DNA of 64,000 bases from Desulfomonile tiedjei (GTDB lineage Bacteria > Desulfobacterota > Desulfomonilia > Desulfomonilales > Desulfomonilaceae): positions 1-64,000 of the forward strand of contig JACRDF010000020.1 of assembly GCA_016212925.1 (NCBI GenBank), written 5' to 3'. The notes beneath the pieces were generated by a model. The model did not search any database and had not been told where the DNA came from. It saw nothing but the letters and a program-made list of their open reading frames with translations. Position numbers and translations under genes: made by a program. Below are positions 17,289 to 25,505 of this stretch, piece by piece (the stretch's first letter is position 1; every line of letters begins with the position of its first letter).

Positions 17289-18773
17289 ATGTGGAAGCGG
17301 ATAAGCTTGCGTACCCGGATTCTCCTCGCACTGTCAGCTCTGGTCCTTGTGACAGTGGGAGGCGGACTGGTGTCTATCTTTTACGGGTACTTGATGGACA
17401 AGTTTGTCACCAGAGTGACGGACTCCGGACTGGTGGCGCTTCAGGCGGCCCAGGAGTTGGAAAACGCCATATGCATGCAGAAAGGCTTCGTGTCATATTA
17501 TTTTCAAGACTCCGATCCCATGTGGCTGGAGCAACTGGAAAAACACCACCACCAGTTTGAAGATTGGCTTAAAAGGGCCAGGATGACCGCCGACACTCCT
17601 CAAGAAAGAGATATAATCAATCAAATCGAAGCAAACTACGTGCGGTACTCGATTTCCAGAGCAGAAGTAGTTGCCTTGTACAAAGAAGGCAAAAAGGAAG
17701 CCGGATTCGCGCTGCATAAGAAGGTACGTTTCCAGTTTCTCAACATTATTGAACTCTGTAATGAGTATAAAGACAAACAGCAAGCCAGACTAGCCTCGGC
17801 CCGCGACAGCATGAAGGCGCGTGCGCAATTGATAAACCTTTTGGCTTTGGTGGCGCTTTTCAGCGTCATAGTGCTGGCCGTGGTTCTCGCGTACACGTTG
17901 CTCAATCAGATTTTGGGGCCCATCCGCCAATTGGCCCTGGAAACCAGCACGCCGAAAAGCGATGTGGGGGCCGGGGATGAGGTGGCAGCGCTGAGTTTGC
18001 GTTTTCATAATCTAATCGCAGACGTGGATCAGACGAAAAGCAAGCTGAAATGGAGCCGAGAGCATCTCCAACAGGCGGAAAAGTGGGCCCTTGTGGGCAA
18101 ATTGGCTGCCGGCGTGGCCCACAGCGTACGCAACCCCCTCACTTCGGTTAAAATGCGACTCTTCTCGATGGAGCGTTCGTTGGCCTTGTCCTCAAGCCAG
18201 AAAGAAGATTTCGAGGTCATCACGGAGGAGATCCGCCACATTGATACTATCGTCGGGAACTTCTTGGAATTCTCCCGGCCTCCGAAGCTGAAGATGCAAA
18301 AGGTCAGCCCTTCAGACGCGGTGGACATGGCGATTCAGCTTCTCCACCACCGGCTCGAATCGTATGATGTGAGGGTGGAAGTGAAAAGAGATGGCCGGCT
18401 TCCGGAAATTTTGGCCGATCCGGACCAGTTGAAGGAGGTTCTCGTAAACCTGATAGTTAACGCCTGTGAGGCCATGGTAAACGGCGGAGAAATCACAATC
18501 GAGGAGCGGCAGAGCCAAGCCGAGAATCTCGGTCCGGTGGTCATAATACGTGTGAGCGACAACGGGCCGGGGGTTCCGGAGTCCATTCAGGCAAAGCTTT
18601 TTCAACCGTTTTTTAGCACCAAGGAAGAAGGCACCGGGCTGGGGCTCAGTATTGCCACAAGAATTGTGGAAGAGCACGGCGGTTGGCTTGACCTCAAGTC
18701 TCGGGAGGGCGAAGGGGCCGCCTTCATAATTACGCTGCCGGCAGGGGAGGAGCAGACGTGGCAACCATCCTGA
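17289..18773 (+). CDS. Sensor histidine kinase
   Basis: A 494-residue membrane sensor. Two membrane segments (about residues 8-35 and 182-204) enclose a helical periplasmic domain rich in long helices, as in four-helix-bundle sensors. After a HAMP-like region comes the dimerisation/phospho-acceptor helix with His278 in AAGVAHSVRNPLTSVK, then the ATPase domain with N (NLIVNACEAM), G1 (DNGPGVP), F (LFQPFFSTK) and G2 (GTGLGLSI) boxes. ATG 17289 is preceded by GGAGG. Its 3' end overlaps the response regulator by 16 bases, so the two form a NtrB/NtrC-like pair. The signal is unknown. Confidence 0.93.
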   Translation: MWKRISLRTRILLALSALVLVTVGGGLVSIFYGYLMDKFVTRVTDSGLVALQAAQELENAICMQKGFVSYYFQDSDPMWLEQLEKHHHQFEDWLKRARMTADTPQERDIINQIEANYVRYSISRAEVVALYKEGKKEAGFALHKKVRFQFLNIIELCNEYKDKQQARLASARDSMKARAQLINLLALVALFSVIVLAVVLAYTLLNQILGPIRQLALETSTPKSDVGAGDEVAALSLRFHNLIADVDQTKSKLKWSREHLQQAEKWALVGKLAAGVAHSVRNPLTSVKMRLFSMERSLALSSSQKEDFEVITEEIRHIDTIVGNFLEFSRPPKLKMQKVSPSDAVDMAIQLLHHRLESYDVRVEVKRDGRLPEILADPDQLKEVLVNLIVNACEAMVNGGEITIEERQSQAENLGPVVIIRVSDNGPGVPESIQAKLFQPFFSTKEEGTGLGLSIATRIVEEHGGWLDLKSREGEGAAFIITLPAGEEQTWQPS

Positions 18774-20188
18774 TAGTAGACGATGACGCACAATTAAGGC
18801 ACAGCTTCGAGAAACTTCTGACAGCGGAGGGACACGTGGTCCGCACGTCACCCACCGGCGAAGGGGGACTGGAATTGGTTCGCAGCAGTGTCCCGGATTT
18901 AGTCATCATGGACGTGAGGCTCCCGGGAATGGACGGTCTCCAGGCCTTTCAGGCCATGCATGAGATCGAGCCCAGGCTGCCGGTCATAGTGATGACCGCG
19001 TACGGGAGCACAGACACAGCTATCGAAGCCACTAAGATGGGCGCTTTCGACTACGTGCTAAAGCCGTTTGATATACCGGAGATGCTGTCGACGATCGAGA
19101 AAGGACTCGAAGCGGGGCGTTTCATGCGCTCACGCGTTGGGCTGGATGTTGCCACAGAGGCGGATTCCACCGATGTAATTTTCGGACGCAGCAAGTCGAT
19201 GCAGGAGGTATACAAAGCCATAGGACGCGTCGCTTCGACGGACGCCACAGTGCTCATTCGCGGGGAATCCGGAACCGGGAAAGAGCTTGTGGCACGGGCC
19301 ATATACCAGCACAGTATACGATCGGAAAAGCCCTTTCTGGTAATCAATTGCGTTGCCATCCCGGAAACGCTACTTGAAAGCGAGCTTTTCGGTTATGAGA
19401 AAGGGGCCTTCACCGGGGCCGTTAATCGCCGGGTAGGCAAGATTGAACAGGCTCACGGCGGCACAGTGTTTCTCGACGAGATCGGTGACATGCCGTTCAG
19501 CATCCAGGCCAAGATCCTTCGTCTCCTCCAGGAAAAAAGCATAGAGCGCCTTGGCGGCCGCTCCCCCATCCCTGTAGACGTGCGGGTCATCGCGGCCACA
19601 AACCGCGATTTGGAAGCCGCGCTTGCCGAAGGACGATTCCGGGAAGACCTTTACTATCGGCTCAAGGTGGTTACGCTTAGGCTCCCTCCACTAAGGGAGC
19701 GCTCCGGCGACATCGTGATGTTGGCAGAGTACTTCCTGGGCCGTTTTGCCAAAGAGATGACCATGGAGAGCCCGGGAATAACCGACGAAGCCCGAACCAT
19801 CATGAACAACTATCCATGGCCCGGCAATGTCCGAGAACTGGGCAATACCATTCAGAAAGCGTTGATTTTTAGCCGAGGGGCGCCAATCAACGGCGACGAG
19901 ATGTCTCAAGCTATCCGAGGCGAGAGTGCGGGGAAAGCCGTCAGAAGCGACCGTGACGACGAATCCGTTCGTCAGTGGCTTCGCCGGGCACTTTCTTCAG
20001 AGCCGGGAGACAAGGTCTTCAGCGACGTAGTTGACCGGTTTTCAGGTTTGCTGATCACCGAGGCCCTTAACCTTACAGGAGGCAATCGGTCCCAGGCAGC
20101 CAAACTCCTCGGCCTCTCGCGGCCCACTCTCCTGGCTAAAATCGAAAAATACGGCATTAGAATAGAAACAGCGGTAAAGAGCGGCTAG
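18758..20188 (+). CDS. Sigma-54-dependent response regulator (NtrC family)
   Basis: A 476-residue transcription activator. The receiver domain has ILIVDDD, the phospho-acceptor Asp52 (VIMDVRLPGMDG), and Lys102 in VLKPFD. The AAA+ domain (about 138-370) has Walker A GESGTGKE (169-176), the sigma-54 contact loop GAFTGA (216-221), FLDEIGDMP and RFREDLYYRL. The C-terminus is a Fis-type helix-turn-helix (NRSQAAKLLGLSRPTLLAKI). GTG 18758 follows GGGGAGGAG inside the kinase gene. Its target promoters are not evident in the window. Confidence 0.95.
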   Translation: MATILIVDDDAQLRHSFEKLLTAEGHVVRTSPTGEGGLELVRSSVPDLVIMDVRLPGMDGLQAFQAMHEIEPRLPVIVMTAYGSTDTAIEATKMGAFDYVLKPFDIPEMLSTIEKGLEAGRFMRSRVGLDVATEADSTDVIFGRSKSMQEVYKAIGRVASTDATVLIRGESGTGKELVARAIYQHSIRSEKPFLVINCVAIPETLLESELFGYEKGAFTGAVNRRVGKIEQAHGGTVFLDEIGDMPFSIQAKILRLLQEKSIERLGGRSPIPVDVRVIAATNRDLEAALAEGRFREDLYYRLKVVTLRLPPLRERSGDIVMLAEYFLGRFAKEMTMESPGITDEARTIMNNYPWPGNVRELGNTIQKALIFSRGAPINGDEMSQAIRGESAGKAVRSDRDDESVRQWLRRALSSEPGDKVFSDVVDRFSGLLITEALNLTGGNRSQAAKLLGLSRPTLLAKIEKYGIRIETAVKSG

Positions 20189-20256
20189 CGGCCAAGCGCT
20201 CGGAATGCCTGATGACATTGCGTGGTCAAACAATTAACATTCGACCCAATCATGCA

Positions 20257-20344
20257 CGGACCTGACCAAGCTCAGGTCCGTCGCACCCACAGCGCGAAGG
20301 TGATGCGATCTTGGGTGCCACTGACCTGGTGCCCCAGGTCAGTG
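20257..20344. repeat. Two tandem hairpins downstream of the response regulator
   Basis: CGGACCTGA and TCAGGTCCG (20257-20280) form a perfect 9-bp stem; CACTGACCTG and CAGGTCAGTG (20319-20344) form a perfect 10-bp stem preceded by GGGTGC. The GGGTGCCACTG edge is shared with the palindromes at 1582, 21042 and 58747. They may act as a terminator between the convergent genes. Confidence 0.5.
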
Positions 20345-20407
20345 CGGATTTTGCTTCCACCTGTCTTTTACTGTTTGAAAGCGAACTAGTATGAGACTAT
20401 GGGGAGG

Positions 20408-20818
20408 TCACGAACCCCGGTGCAGCCTGGCAGCTATTTGGCGGGAAGCTTCATCGATCCGGGCGTCTACCAACTCCTCCAGCCGGTCGATATTCCAACC
20501 TACGCAGACGTCTTTGCCATCCACAACAAACGCAGGCGTCCCCGAAACACGATGGCGAAGTTGCTTCCACAATCCGAGCGGAGACTGAGCGTCTATTATC
20601 TTGATACGAACGCGGTGCTTGTAAGTCTCGGATATTTTTTGAAGACAATCGCCCAATCTGGCTAGGTCCTGCTTCCAGTCTTCAGGATAATCGTCTTCGC
20701 AGGAATCGCGGTAATGTTTCTGCACATCAAGTCCTTCAAAGATCGGGCCGCACCTGCTGCACCTGAACTCTAACGCGGTTATGAGGGGAACCACTACTTC
20801 GATGTGAATCGGGGTCAT
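20408..20818 (-). CDS. Thioredoxin-fold protein
   Basis: A 136-residue cytoplasmic protein. The N-terminus has a beta strand leading to a CSRCG motif (about residues 20-24) in the position of a thioredoxin-type redox pair, and the C-terminal half has GTPAFVVDGKDVCVGW, the cis-Pro and strand pattern of thioredoxin-like folds. It also contains a Cys-Glu-Asp-Asp segment (about 40) between the two. ATG 20818 is preceded by AAGGAGATG. The partner is unknown; it could be a disulfide or metal-linked redox protein. Confidence 0.65.
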   Translation of the reverse strand: MTPIHIEVVVPLITALEFRCSRCGPIFEGLDVQKHYRDSCEDDYPEDWKQDLARLGDCLQKISETYKHRVRIKIIDAQSPLGLWKQLRHRVSGTPAFVVDGKDVCVGWNIDRLEELVDARIDEASRQIAARLHRGS

Positions 20819-21344
20819 GAAACATCTCCTTGTGTCAAATTATATTCTTGCCGCGGTTCTGTGGCAAGTGCTTGCCGGAGGAAGGGACAGCTGTCGCTTG
20901 CAAACGTTCCGTTAAGTGGGCGAATTGTCGGTGCTCCGCCGTTGCAAGGAGTTAACAGACAAAGCATCCTCAACGCATATGTCGCTTGTCAAAATCTTTG
21001 TCGTTTTTCATCCGTCCCCGAAAAATTACAGATGGTCGCTTGGGTGTCCCGCCACCGCGGGACTGGACAAGCCAGCGGTGGCACCCACTACAAGTAAATC
21101 ACCTGATGTCAGCAAATTACCGCAAGAAACATCCTCGCTGGTTAGCGGACATCAATTTTGACACCTGCTATAAAGGCGGAGATTTTTCCCCCGCCATCCC
21201 GCGGGGCCGCAATGACAGCCTTTCCCCACCCGGAAAAGAAAGGTTACGGCCGGCTCGGGCAAAAGTCCTTGAATTAATTTCGGCAATGCGTCAAGGTAAC
21301 CCGATGGCCGTTCCTACGGGGCCTCGAACCCACGAGAGGTTGCC
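20819..21344. other. Intergenic region upstream of the stress-protein gene
   Basis: About 525 bases without a convincing gene, between divergently read genes. It contains the palindrome at 21042-21086 and promoter-like AT-rich patches, none of which I can assign with confidence. Confidence 0.4.
21042..21086. repeat. Palindromic element related to the 58747 palindrome
   Basis: GGGTG followed by GCCACCGC (21042-21058) pairs with GCGGTGGCACCC (21075-21086), with a few extra bases in the left arm. The loop carries TGGACAAGCC, also part of the perfect palindrome at 58747, and the right flank CACTACAA is likewise similar to CGCTACAA there. Confidence 0.5.
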
Positions 21345-21812
21345 ATGTACAAGAAAATACTGATCCCTTTGGATGGATCGAAAAACGACGAAGTGGTCAT
21401 CGAGCATGTCAAAACTCTGGCGCTCGAATTCAAGTCGTCGCTTACCTTGATTCTCGTTTATCGATTGGCAAAGGCCGATGATCCGTTCGAAAGACAAATG
21501 CAGATGGAGGATGGGTCGTCCGGTTACAGAGCCAGGTTGCGAGCCGAGGCCTATCTCCCGAAGCTTGAAGAATCGTTGCGCAGGCAGGGGGTTGAAGTCG
21601 TCACCGAGTTCTTGATTGTGGAAGAGCCCGAAGCGCAGGCAATCGTGAGATATGCCCGTGAAAAAGACTTTGATCTAATTGCCTTGACCAACCGCGAACG
21701 ATCTCCCATTGGCAATTTCTTCTTCGGCAACATTGAAGAAAAAGTGCGGAGACGATCCACCATACCGGTACTATTTGTTTCCGAAGGCCGGTCCCAAGAG
21801 GAGAGGAGCTGA
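21345..21812 (+). CDS. Universal stress protein (UspA family)
   Basis: A 155-residue cytoplasmic protein with the family start MYKKILIPLDGSKNDE and the C-terminal nucleotide-binding pattern SPIGNFFFGNIEEKVRRRSTIPVLFV (read as G-N-I-E-E-K in place of the usual G-S-V-S/T-E). UspA proteins bind ATP or signal stress, and the exact partner is unknown. The stop codon overlaps the ATG of the next gene by one base, so it is co-translated with a ferritin-like protein. Confidence 0.87.
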   Translation: MYKKILIPLDGSKNDEVVIEHVKTLALEFKSSLTLILVYRLAKADDPFERQMQMEDGSSGYRARLRAEAYLPKLEESLRRQGVEVVTEFLIVEEPEAQAIVRYAREKDFDLIALTNRERSPIGNFFFGNIEEKVRRRSTIPVLFVSEGRSQEERS

Positions 21813-22252
21813 TGAATCCTGAAGATCTAATCCGTCGCTTGAACAAGCTCCTGGAGGGGGAACTAATGGCGCTGGAATACTATCGCATACATGCGGACGC
21901 CATACCGGAGGAAGAAATCGTGGCAGGTGTCAGGGCCATCATCCCTGCGGAGCATGCCCATGCAGTCAGCTTGACGACCAGGATAATCGAACTGGGAGGG
22001 ATGCCTGTCCAACCGGGCGGAGAAGCTTCCGCTAAAGGGAGAGAGATGGGACAAATCAGCAAAGGCCAGGGGACGCCTGCCATGGTGAAGCTCGAACTGG
22101 AAGGTGAACAAAACGCCATAAAGGCGTACGCCGAGATGGTAGCGGACGTAGAGGGCGATTTGATAACCCTGGAAATGCTGGAAGAGCAGCTCTTCGACGA
22201 AATGCGGCACGCCAAATGGCTGAAGCAGAGAGTTTTGCAGCTTGAGGCATAA
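21812..22252 (+). CDS. Ferritin-like diiron protein
   Basis: A 146-residue four-helix protein in the bacterioferritin/ferritin-like superfamily. Paired Glu/His motifs are visible in the helices: EGELMALEYYRIHAD, EHAHAVSLTTRI, ELEGEQNAIKAYAEM and EEQLFDEMRHAKWL, giving ExxH-type iron ligands. It is likely to store or detoxify iron, or to reduce peroxide. It starts one base inside the universal stress protein gene, which suggests a shared stress response. It differs from the ferritins at 36482 and 37062. Confidence 0.78.
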   Translation: MNPEDLIRRLNKLLEGELMALEYYRIHADAIPEEEIVAGVRAIIPAEHAHAVSLTTRIIELGGMPVQPGGEASAKGREMGQISKGQGTPAMVKLELEGEQNAIKAYAEMVADVEGDLITLEMLEEQLFDEMRHAKWLKQRVLQLEA

Positions 22253-22473
22253 GCAGGCCGATTTTATCGGTACCACTTTTTACCACAGTTCGAAAGCGCC
22301 CTTAAGTCCGCTTGGCTGTCCGAAGACCCCAGATCGTCAGGCCACGCCGTCCTTTCAAAAGGAGAGGCCACGGTCAGTTGACATGAGGTAAGGGAACCCT
22401 ATATTGATTGCCAGTGACTTGGAACTGGCTTTCCGCTATTTTTATTCCAAAGGTTTACAGAAAGGATCGTCAA

Positions 22474-23028
22474 ATGAGAATTCCCGGATTTGTAGCGACG
22501 GCGCATGCCCTGGTAGCCGCATTTCTGCTGTCGCTATTGTTGTGCGGTTTTTCGGCGGCTGCGGAGGTCAAGCTCGCTCAACTCAACTTGCAGAAGGTGT
22601 TCAATCAGTCTACCAAGGTCAAGGTCATTATAGAAGAAGTGAAGAAGATGCAGACGGATTCCGTGACAAAAATGAACGTTCTGTCCACGGAAATCGGCAA
22701 GGTCGAGCAGCAACTTAAAGAAGGCCAAGATAAGCTTTCAAAGGAAGAAAAAGAAAAACTCGAAGCCGATTTGAAGAAAATAAAGGAAGACTTGCGTTCC
22801 GAGCAGGAGACGGCAAAGGTCAAGATAAACTTCAAGCAAAAATCTGCACAGAATGTGATCAACAGCCAAATCCAGGAAGCTGTGGCCAAAATAGCCAATG
22901 AAGAAGGGTACACGGTCGTTCTGGCGAGCGAAACCATTATTTATTCAAAGGATGTTGGGGACATCACTGATAAGGTGGCCAAAGCCCTTGACACCATGCC
23001 GCTGCCCGAAGGTCTCCTTAGGCCGTAG
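22474..23028 (+). CDS. Skp/OmpH-like periplasmic chaperone
   Basis: A 184-residue exported protein. The signal peptide ends FSAAAEV, followed by KLAQLNLQKVFNQSTKVK, a long charged coiled coil (residues about 60-130, rich in Lys, Glu and Gln) and VVLASETIIYSKDVGDITDKV at the end. This matches Skp/OmpH proteins, which hold unfolded outer-membrane proteins. It is slightly longer than E. coli Skp. ATG 22474 follows AGAAAGGATCG; an upstream in-frame start at 22408 would precede the signal. It is not beside bamA or lpx genes here. Confidence 0.85.
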   Translation: MRIPGFVATAHALVAAFLLSLLLCGFSAAAEVKLAQLNLQKVFNQSTKVKVIIEEVKKMQTDSVTKMNVLSTEIGKVEQQLKEGQDKLSKEEKEKLEADLKKIKEDLRSEQETAKVKINFKQKSAQNVINSQIQEAVAKIANEEGYTVVLASETIIYSKDVGDITDKVAKALDTMPLPEGLLRP

Positions 23029-23159
23029 GGCATAGTCAATCAGCCGGATGTGGTCGTGAAACCAGGTTTGCAGGTCAACCTCCAGGTTCTATTTCCGCCT
23101 GTCAATTCATCGGAAAAGGCGCGAACACAAGTCTCTGAAGGATAGCGTGATTTGCCGAA

Positions 23160-24566
23160 ATGACTGAGAAATACGACATGGCAGTCATTGGCGGCGGTCC
23201 CGCGGGCTACGTTGCCGCCCTTCGCGGCCGACAGTTAGGGCTCCAGGTTGCTCTTGTCGAAATGGAAAGGATCGGGGGGTGTTGCCTTAACCGCGGGTGC
23301 ATTCCCACAAAGTCGCTCCTGGCAGATGTGGAGGGCTTGCATTGGGTCCGCCGTGCAGTTCGGGGCGGGGTCCTCGACAGGGAACCTAGAGTCGATTTTT
23401 CACGGATGGTCAAACGCAAAGACGATGTGGTTGAAAGGGTGCGTTCCAATCTGGAAAAGCTCCTGGAATCCTCAGGAGTAGCCCTGTTCAGGGCCGCGGG
23501 AAAGATCCTCGACCCCGGAACCGCCCTGCTTGACACTGGAGAAGTCATCCGTGCTCGGAACGTAGTAGTCGCTACCGGCGCCCGTTCGTGGAGGCCGCCC
23601 ATTCCCGGAGTGGATTCGCCCGGCGTTTTGACTACCAGGGAAATGCTGAATGTCCGCAAGATCCCGGACAATCTAGTGATCATCGGCGGTGGCATCATCG
23701 GACAGGAGTTTGCAGACATATTCTCCGTCCTGGGAACCAAGGTCACGGTCCTGGAGGCGTTGGACAGGATCCTCAGCAACGTGGATGCGGAACTGGCTCG
23801 AAGGTATGCGAGCTTCCTGCCGGGCAGAGGTGTCACATCCGAGGCCGGCGTGCAGGTTCATGGTATCCGGGAGCAGGGGACTTCCCTCCAGGTGGTGTAC
23901 GAGAAGAAAGGCAAAGAGAAGAGCGTAACAGCGGACATGGTTCTGCTGGCAACGGGTCGCCGACCCAATTTAGATGGATGCGGCGCGGTAGAAATGGGGC
24001 TTCGTGTGCAAGGCGGATCTCTGGAGGTGGATCGATTCCTTCGTACTTCGGTTGAAGGGATATACGCGGCGGGGGATGTTGTCGGAGGGAAAATGCTCGC
24101 GCACCTGGCGTCATACCATGGGGAAATTGTAGCGGAAAACGTCGCGGACCGCGACAACCCCCTGAACGATGGTATTGTGCCTTCTTGCATATTCACCAAT
24201 CCGCAAATCGCCTGGGTAGGGTTTACCGAAGAGGAGGCCAAGCAAGCCGGACGCTCGTTCCGCACAAGTATGTTTTCGCTCGCGAACAATGGCAAGGCTC
24301 AAGCCCTCGGCGAACACCGGGGGTGGCTCAAACTGATCGAGGACTCCGACACCGGCAGGTTGATCGGCGCTCATTTCCTCGGGCCGCAAGCGTCAGAATT
24401 GATCGTGGAAATGACTTTGGCTCTGAAGAAGGGATTCTCGGCTTCGGACGTTGCCGAGGCAATTCATCCGCATCCCACTCTGTCAGAAGGAGTGCGAGAA
24501 GCCGCGCTTGGTCTGCTTGACGGGCCGATCCACGCGGAGCCTAGGATTAAGCGCTTCCCCGCCTGA
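23160..24566 (+). CDS. lpdA: Dihydrolipoamide dehydrogenase
   Basis: The E3 flavoprotein reoxidises dihydrolipoyl groups with NAD+. The 468-residue protein has the FAD fold GGGPAGYVAA at the N-terminus, a redox disulfide in CLNRGC (Cys42 and Cys47) inside GGCCLNRGCIPTK, an NAD-binding GGGIIGQEFADIF, the FAD motif YAAGDVVG and the C-terminal catalytic HPHPTLSE. An extra Cys precedes the redox pair, which is unusual. No E1/E2 genes are adjacent; the lipoate assembly genes start about 0.9 kb downstream, so lipoyl proteins (for example glycine cleavage H protein) are the likely substrates. Confidence 0.93.
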   Translation: MTEKYDMAVIGGGPAGYVAALRGRQLGLQVALVEMERIGGCCLNRGCIPTKSLLADVEGLHWVRRAVRGGVLDREPRVDFSRMVKRKDDVVERVRSNLEKLLESSGVALFRAAGKILDPGTALLDTGEVIRARNVVVATGARSWRPPIPGVDSPGVLTTREMLNVRKIPDNLVIIGGGIIGQEFADIFSVLGTKVTVLEALDRILSNVDAELARRYASFLPGRGVTSEAGVQVHGIREQGTSLQVVYEKKGKEKSVTADMVLLATGRRPNLDGCGAVEMGLRVQGGSLEVDRFLRTSVEGIYAAGDVVGGKMLAHLASYHGEIVAENVADRDNPLNDGIVPSCIFTNPQIAWVGFTEEEAKQAGRSFRTSMFSLANNGKAQALGEHRGWLKLIEDSDTGRLIGAHFLGPQASELIVEMTLALKKGFSASDVAEAIHPHPTLSEGVREAALGLLDGPIHAEPRIKRFPA

Positions 24567-24663
24567 CACCGTCTTTCCTTGAGAGCGGGAATTTGCCGGG
24601 GAGATTCTTGTTGGAGACCACTCTGACTCTGTAGATGAGATATCAAATAGGAAGCAAAACACA

Positions 24664-25224
24664 ATGGCTGAATTCAAATCGTTGTCACCCGCAGTAGAAG
24701 TGGCCGGCGAGGTGCTGATGGCGTTTCTCGCCGCCTTCCCTCAAGAATTTAGATCGTCCGGTCTCCGCATCCTGGAGCAGCACGGACTGTCAGACCCAAA
24801 ACCTAACCAATTCTATGCCCTTCAGAATTTTCTCGATGCTATGAAGCAGATTTCCCAATCCTTCTCCACACAAATGCTTTTCCGCATCGGGGAACAGATT
24901 GCCCTTCATGCAGCGCTGCCTCCCGGCATAGATGACTTGCAGAAGTGCTTGGCGTCCATAGACGTAGCCTATCACATGAACCACCGAGGCGGTGAGATAG
25001 GACGCTATGATTACAAGCTTCTCGGAACGGAGGTGGGGTTAGGGAAGGCAACAATGACCTGTCCCAACCCGTATCCCTGTTCGTTCGATCGAGGGGTCAT
25101 CGAGGGGTTTGCCAAGAGGTTCAAGTTGCCAGGGTCCTATGATGTCCTAGTCAGACACGATGACTCTCAACCATGTCGGGGAAAAGGGGATGAATCCTGC
25201 ACCTACATTGTCACTTGGCTGTAA
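24664..25224 (+). CDS. V4R-like ligand-binding domain protein
   Basis: A 186-residue soluble protein. The C-terminal half (MTCPNPYPCSFDRGVIEGFAKRF ... CRGKGDESCTYIVTW) has the cysteine and aromatic pattern of the 4-vinyl-reductase-like (V4R) fold, which binds small hydrophobic ligands. The N-terminal half is helical. ATG 24664 is preceded by GGAAG. It lies between lpdA and the lipoate ligase gene in the same direction; whether it takes part in lipoate metabolism is unknown. Confidence 0.55.
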   Translation: MAEFKSLSPAVEVAGEVLMAFLAAFPQEFRSSGLRILEQHGLSDPKPNQFYALQNFLDAMKQISQSFSTQMLFRIGEQIALHAALPPGIDDLQKCLASIDVAYHMNHRGGEIGRYDYKLLGTEVGLGKATMTCPNPYPCSFDRGVIEGFAKRFKLPGSYDVLVRHDDSQPCRGKGDESCTYIVTWL

Positions 25225-25332
25225 GGGTTAATGTGGTTCCGGATAGAGTCGACAAACGATAGTCAGGAGTTATTCCCGCAATTCTTCTTTTGGACTGAAG
25301 CGCATCGGGTCTTGCGGCAAATCCCTAATGGA

Positions 25333-25400
25333 TACGGCACGCCGTGTTCTCGCAATAAGATGATCCGCTGAAGCCGGCTAGAGGGGTACGGCGTGCCGTG
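25333..25400. repeat. Inverted ACGGCACGCCGT pair
   Basis: ACGGCACGCCGT (25334-25345) and ACGGCGTGCCGT (25388-25399) are reverse complements, 42 bases apart, in the 280-base gap before the lipoate ligase gene. This may be a small palindromic repeat or a terminator after the V4R-like gene. Confidence 0.4.
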
Positions 25401-25505
25401 CCCAAGCAAACCATGCCTTGAAAGAGCGACCGCATGCCACCACAATTCCCAACGAGTAGCATTGCAGATTGTTCAGGTTTGCACGCGCGTCAAAGGTGAA
25501 GCCAG

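Noticed and set aside
20189..21344. Possible sigma-54 promoter for the NtrC-type regulator
   Set aside because: No TGGCAC-N5-TTGC pair with correct spacing was found by eye in this or other intergenic regions.
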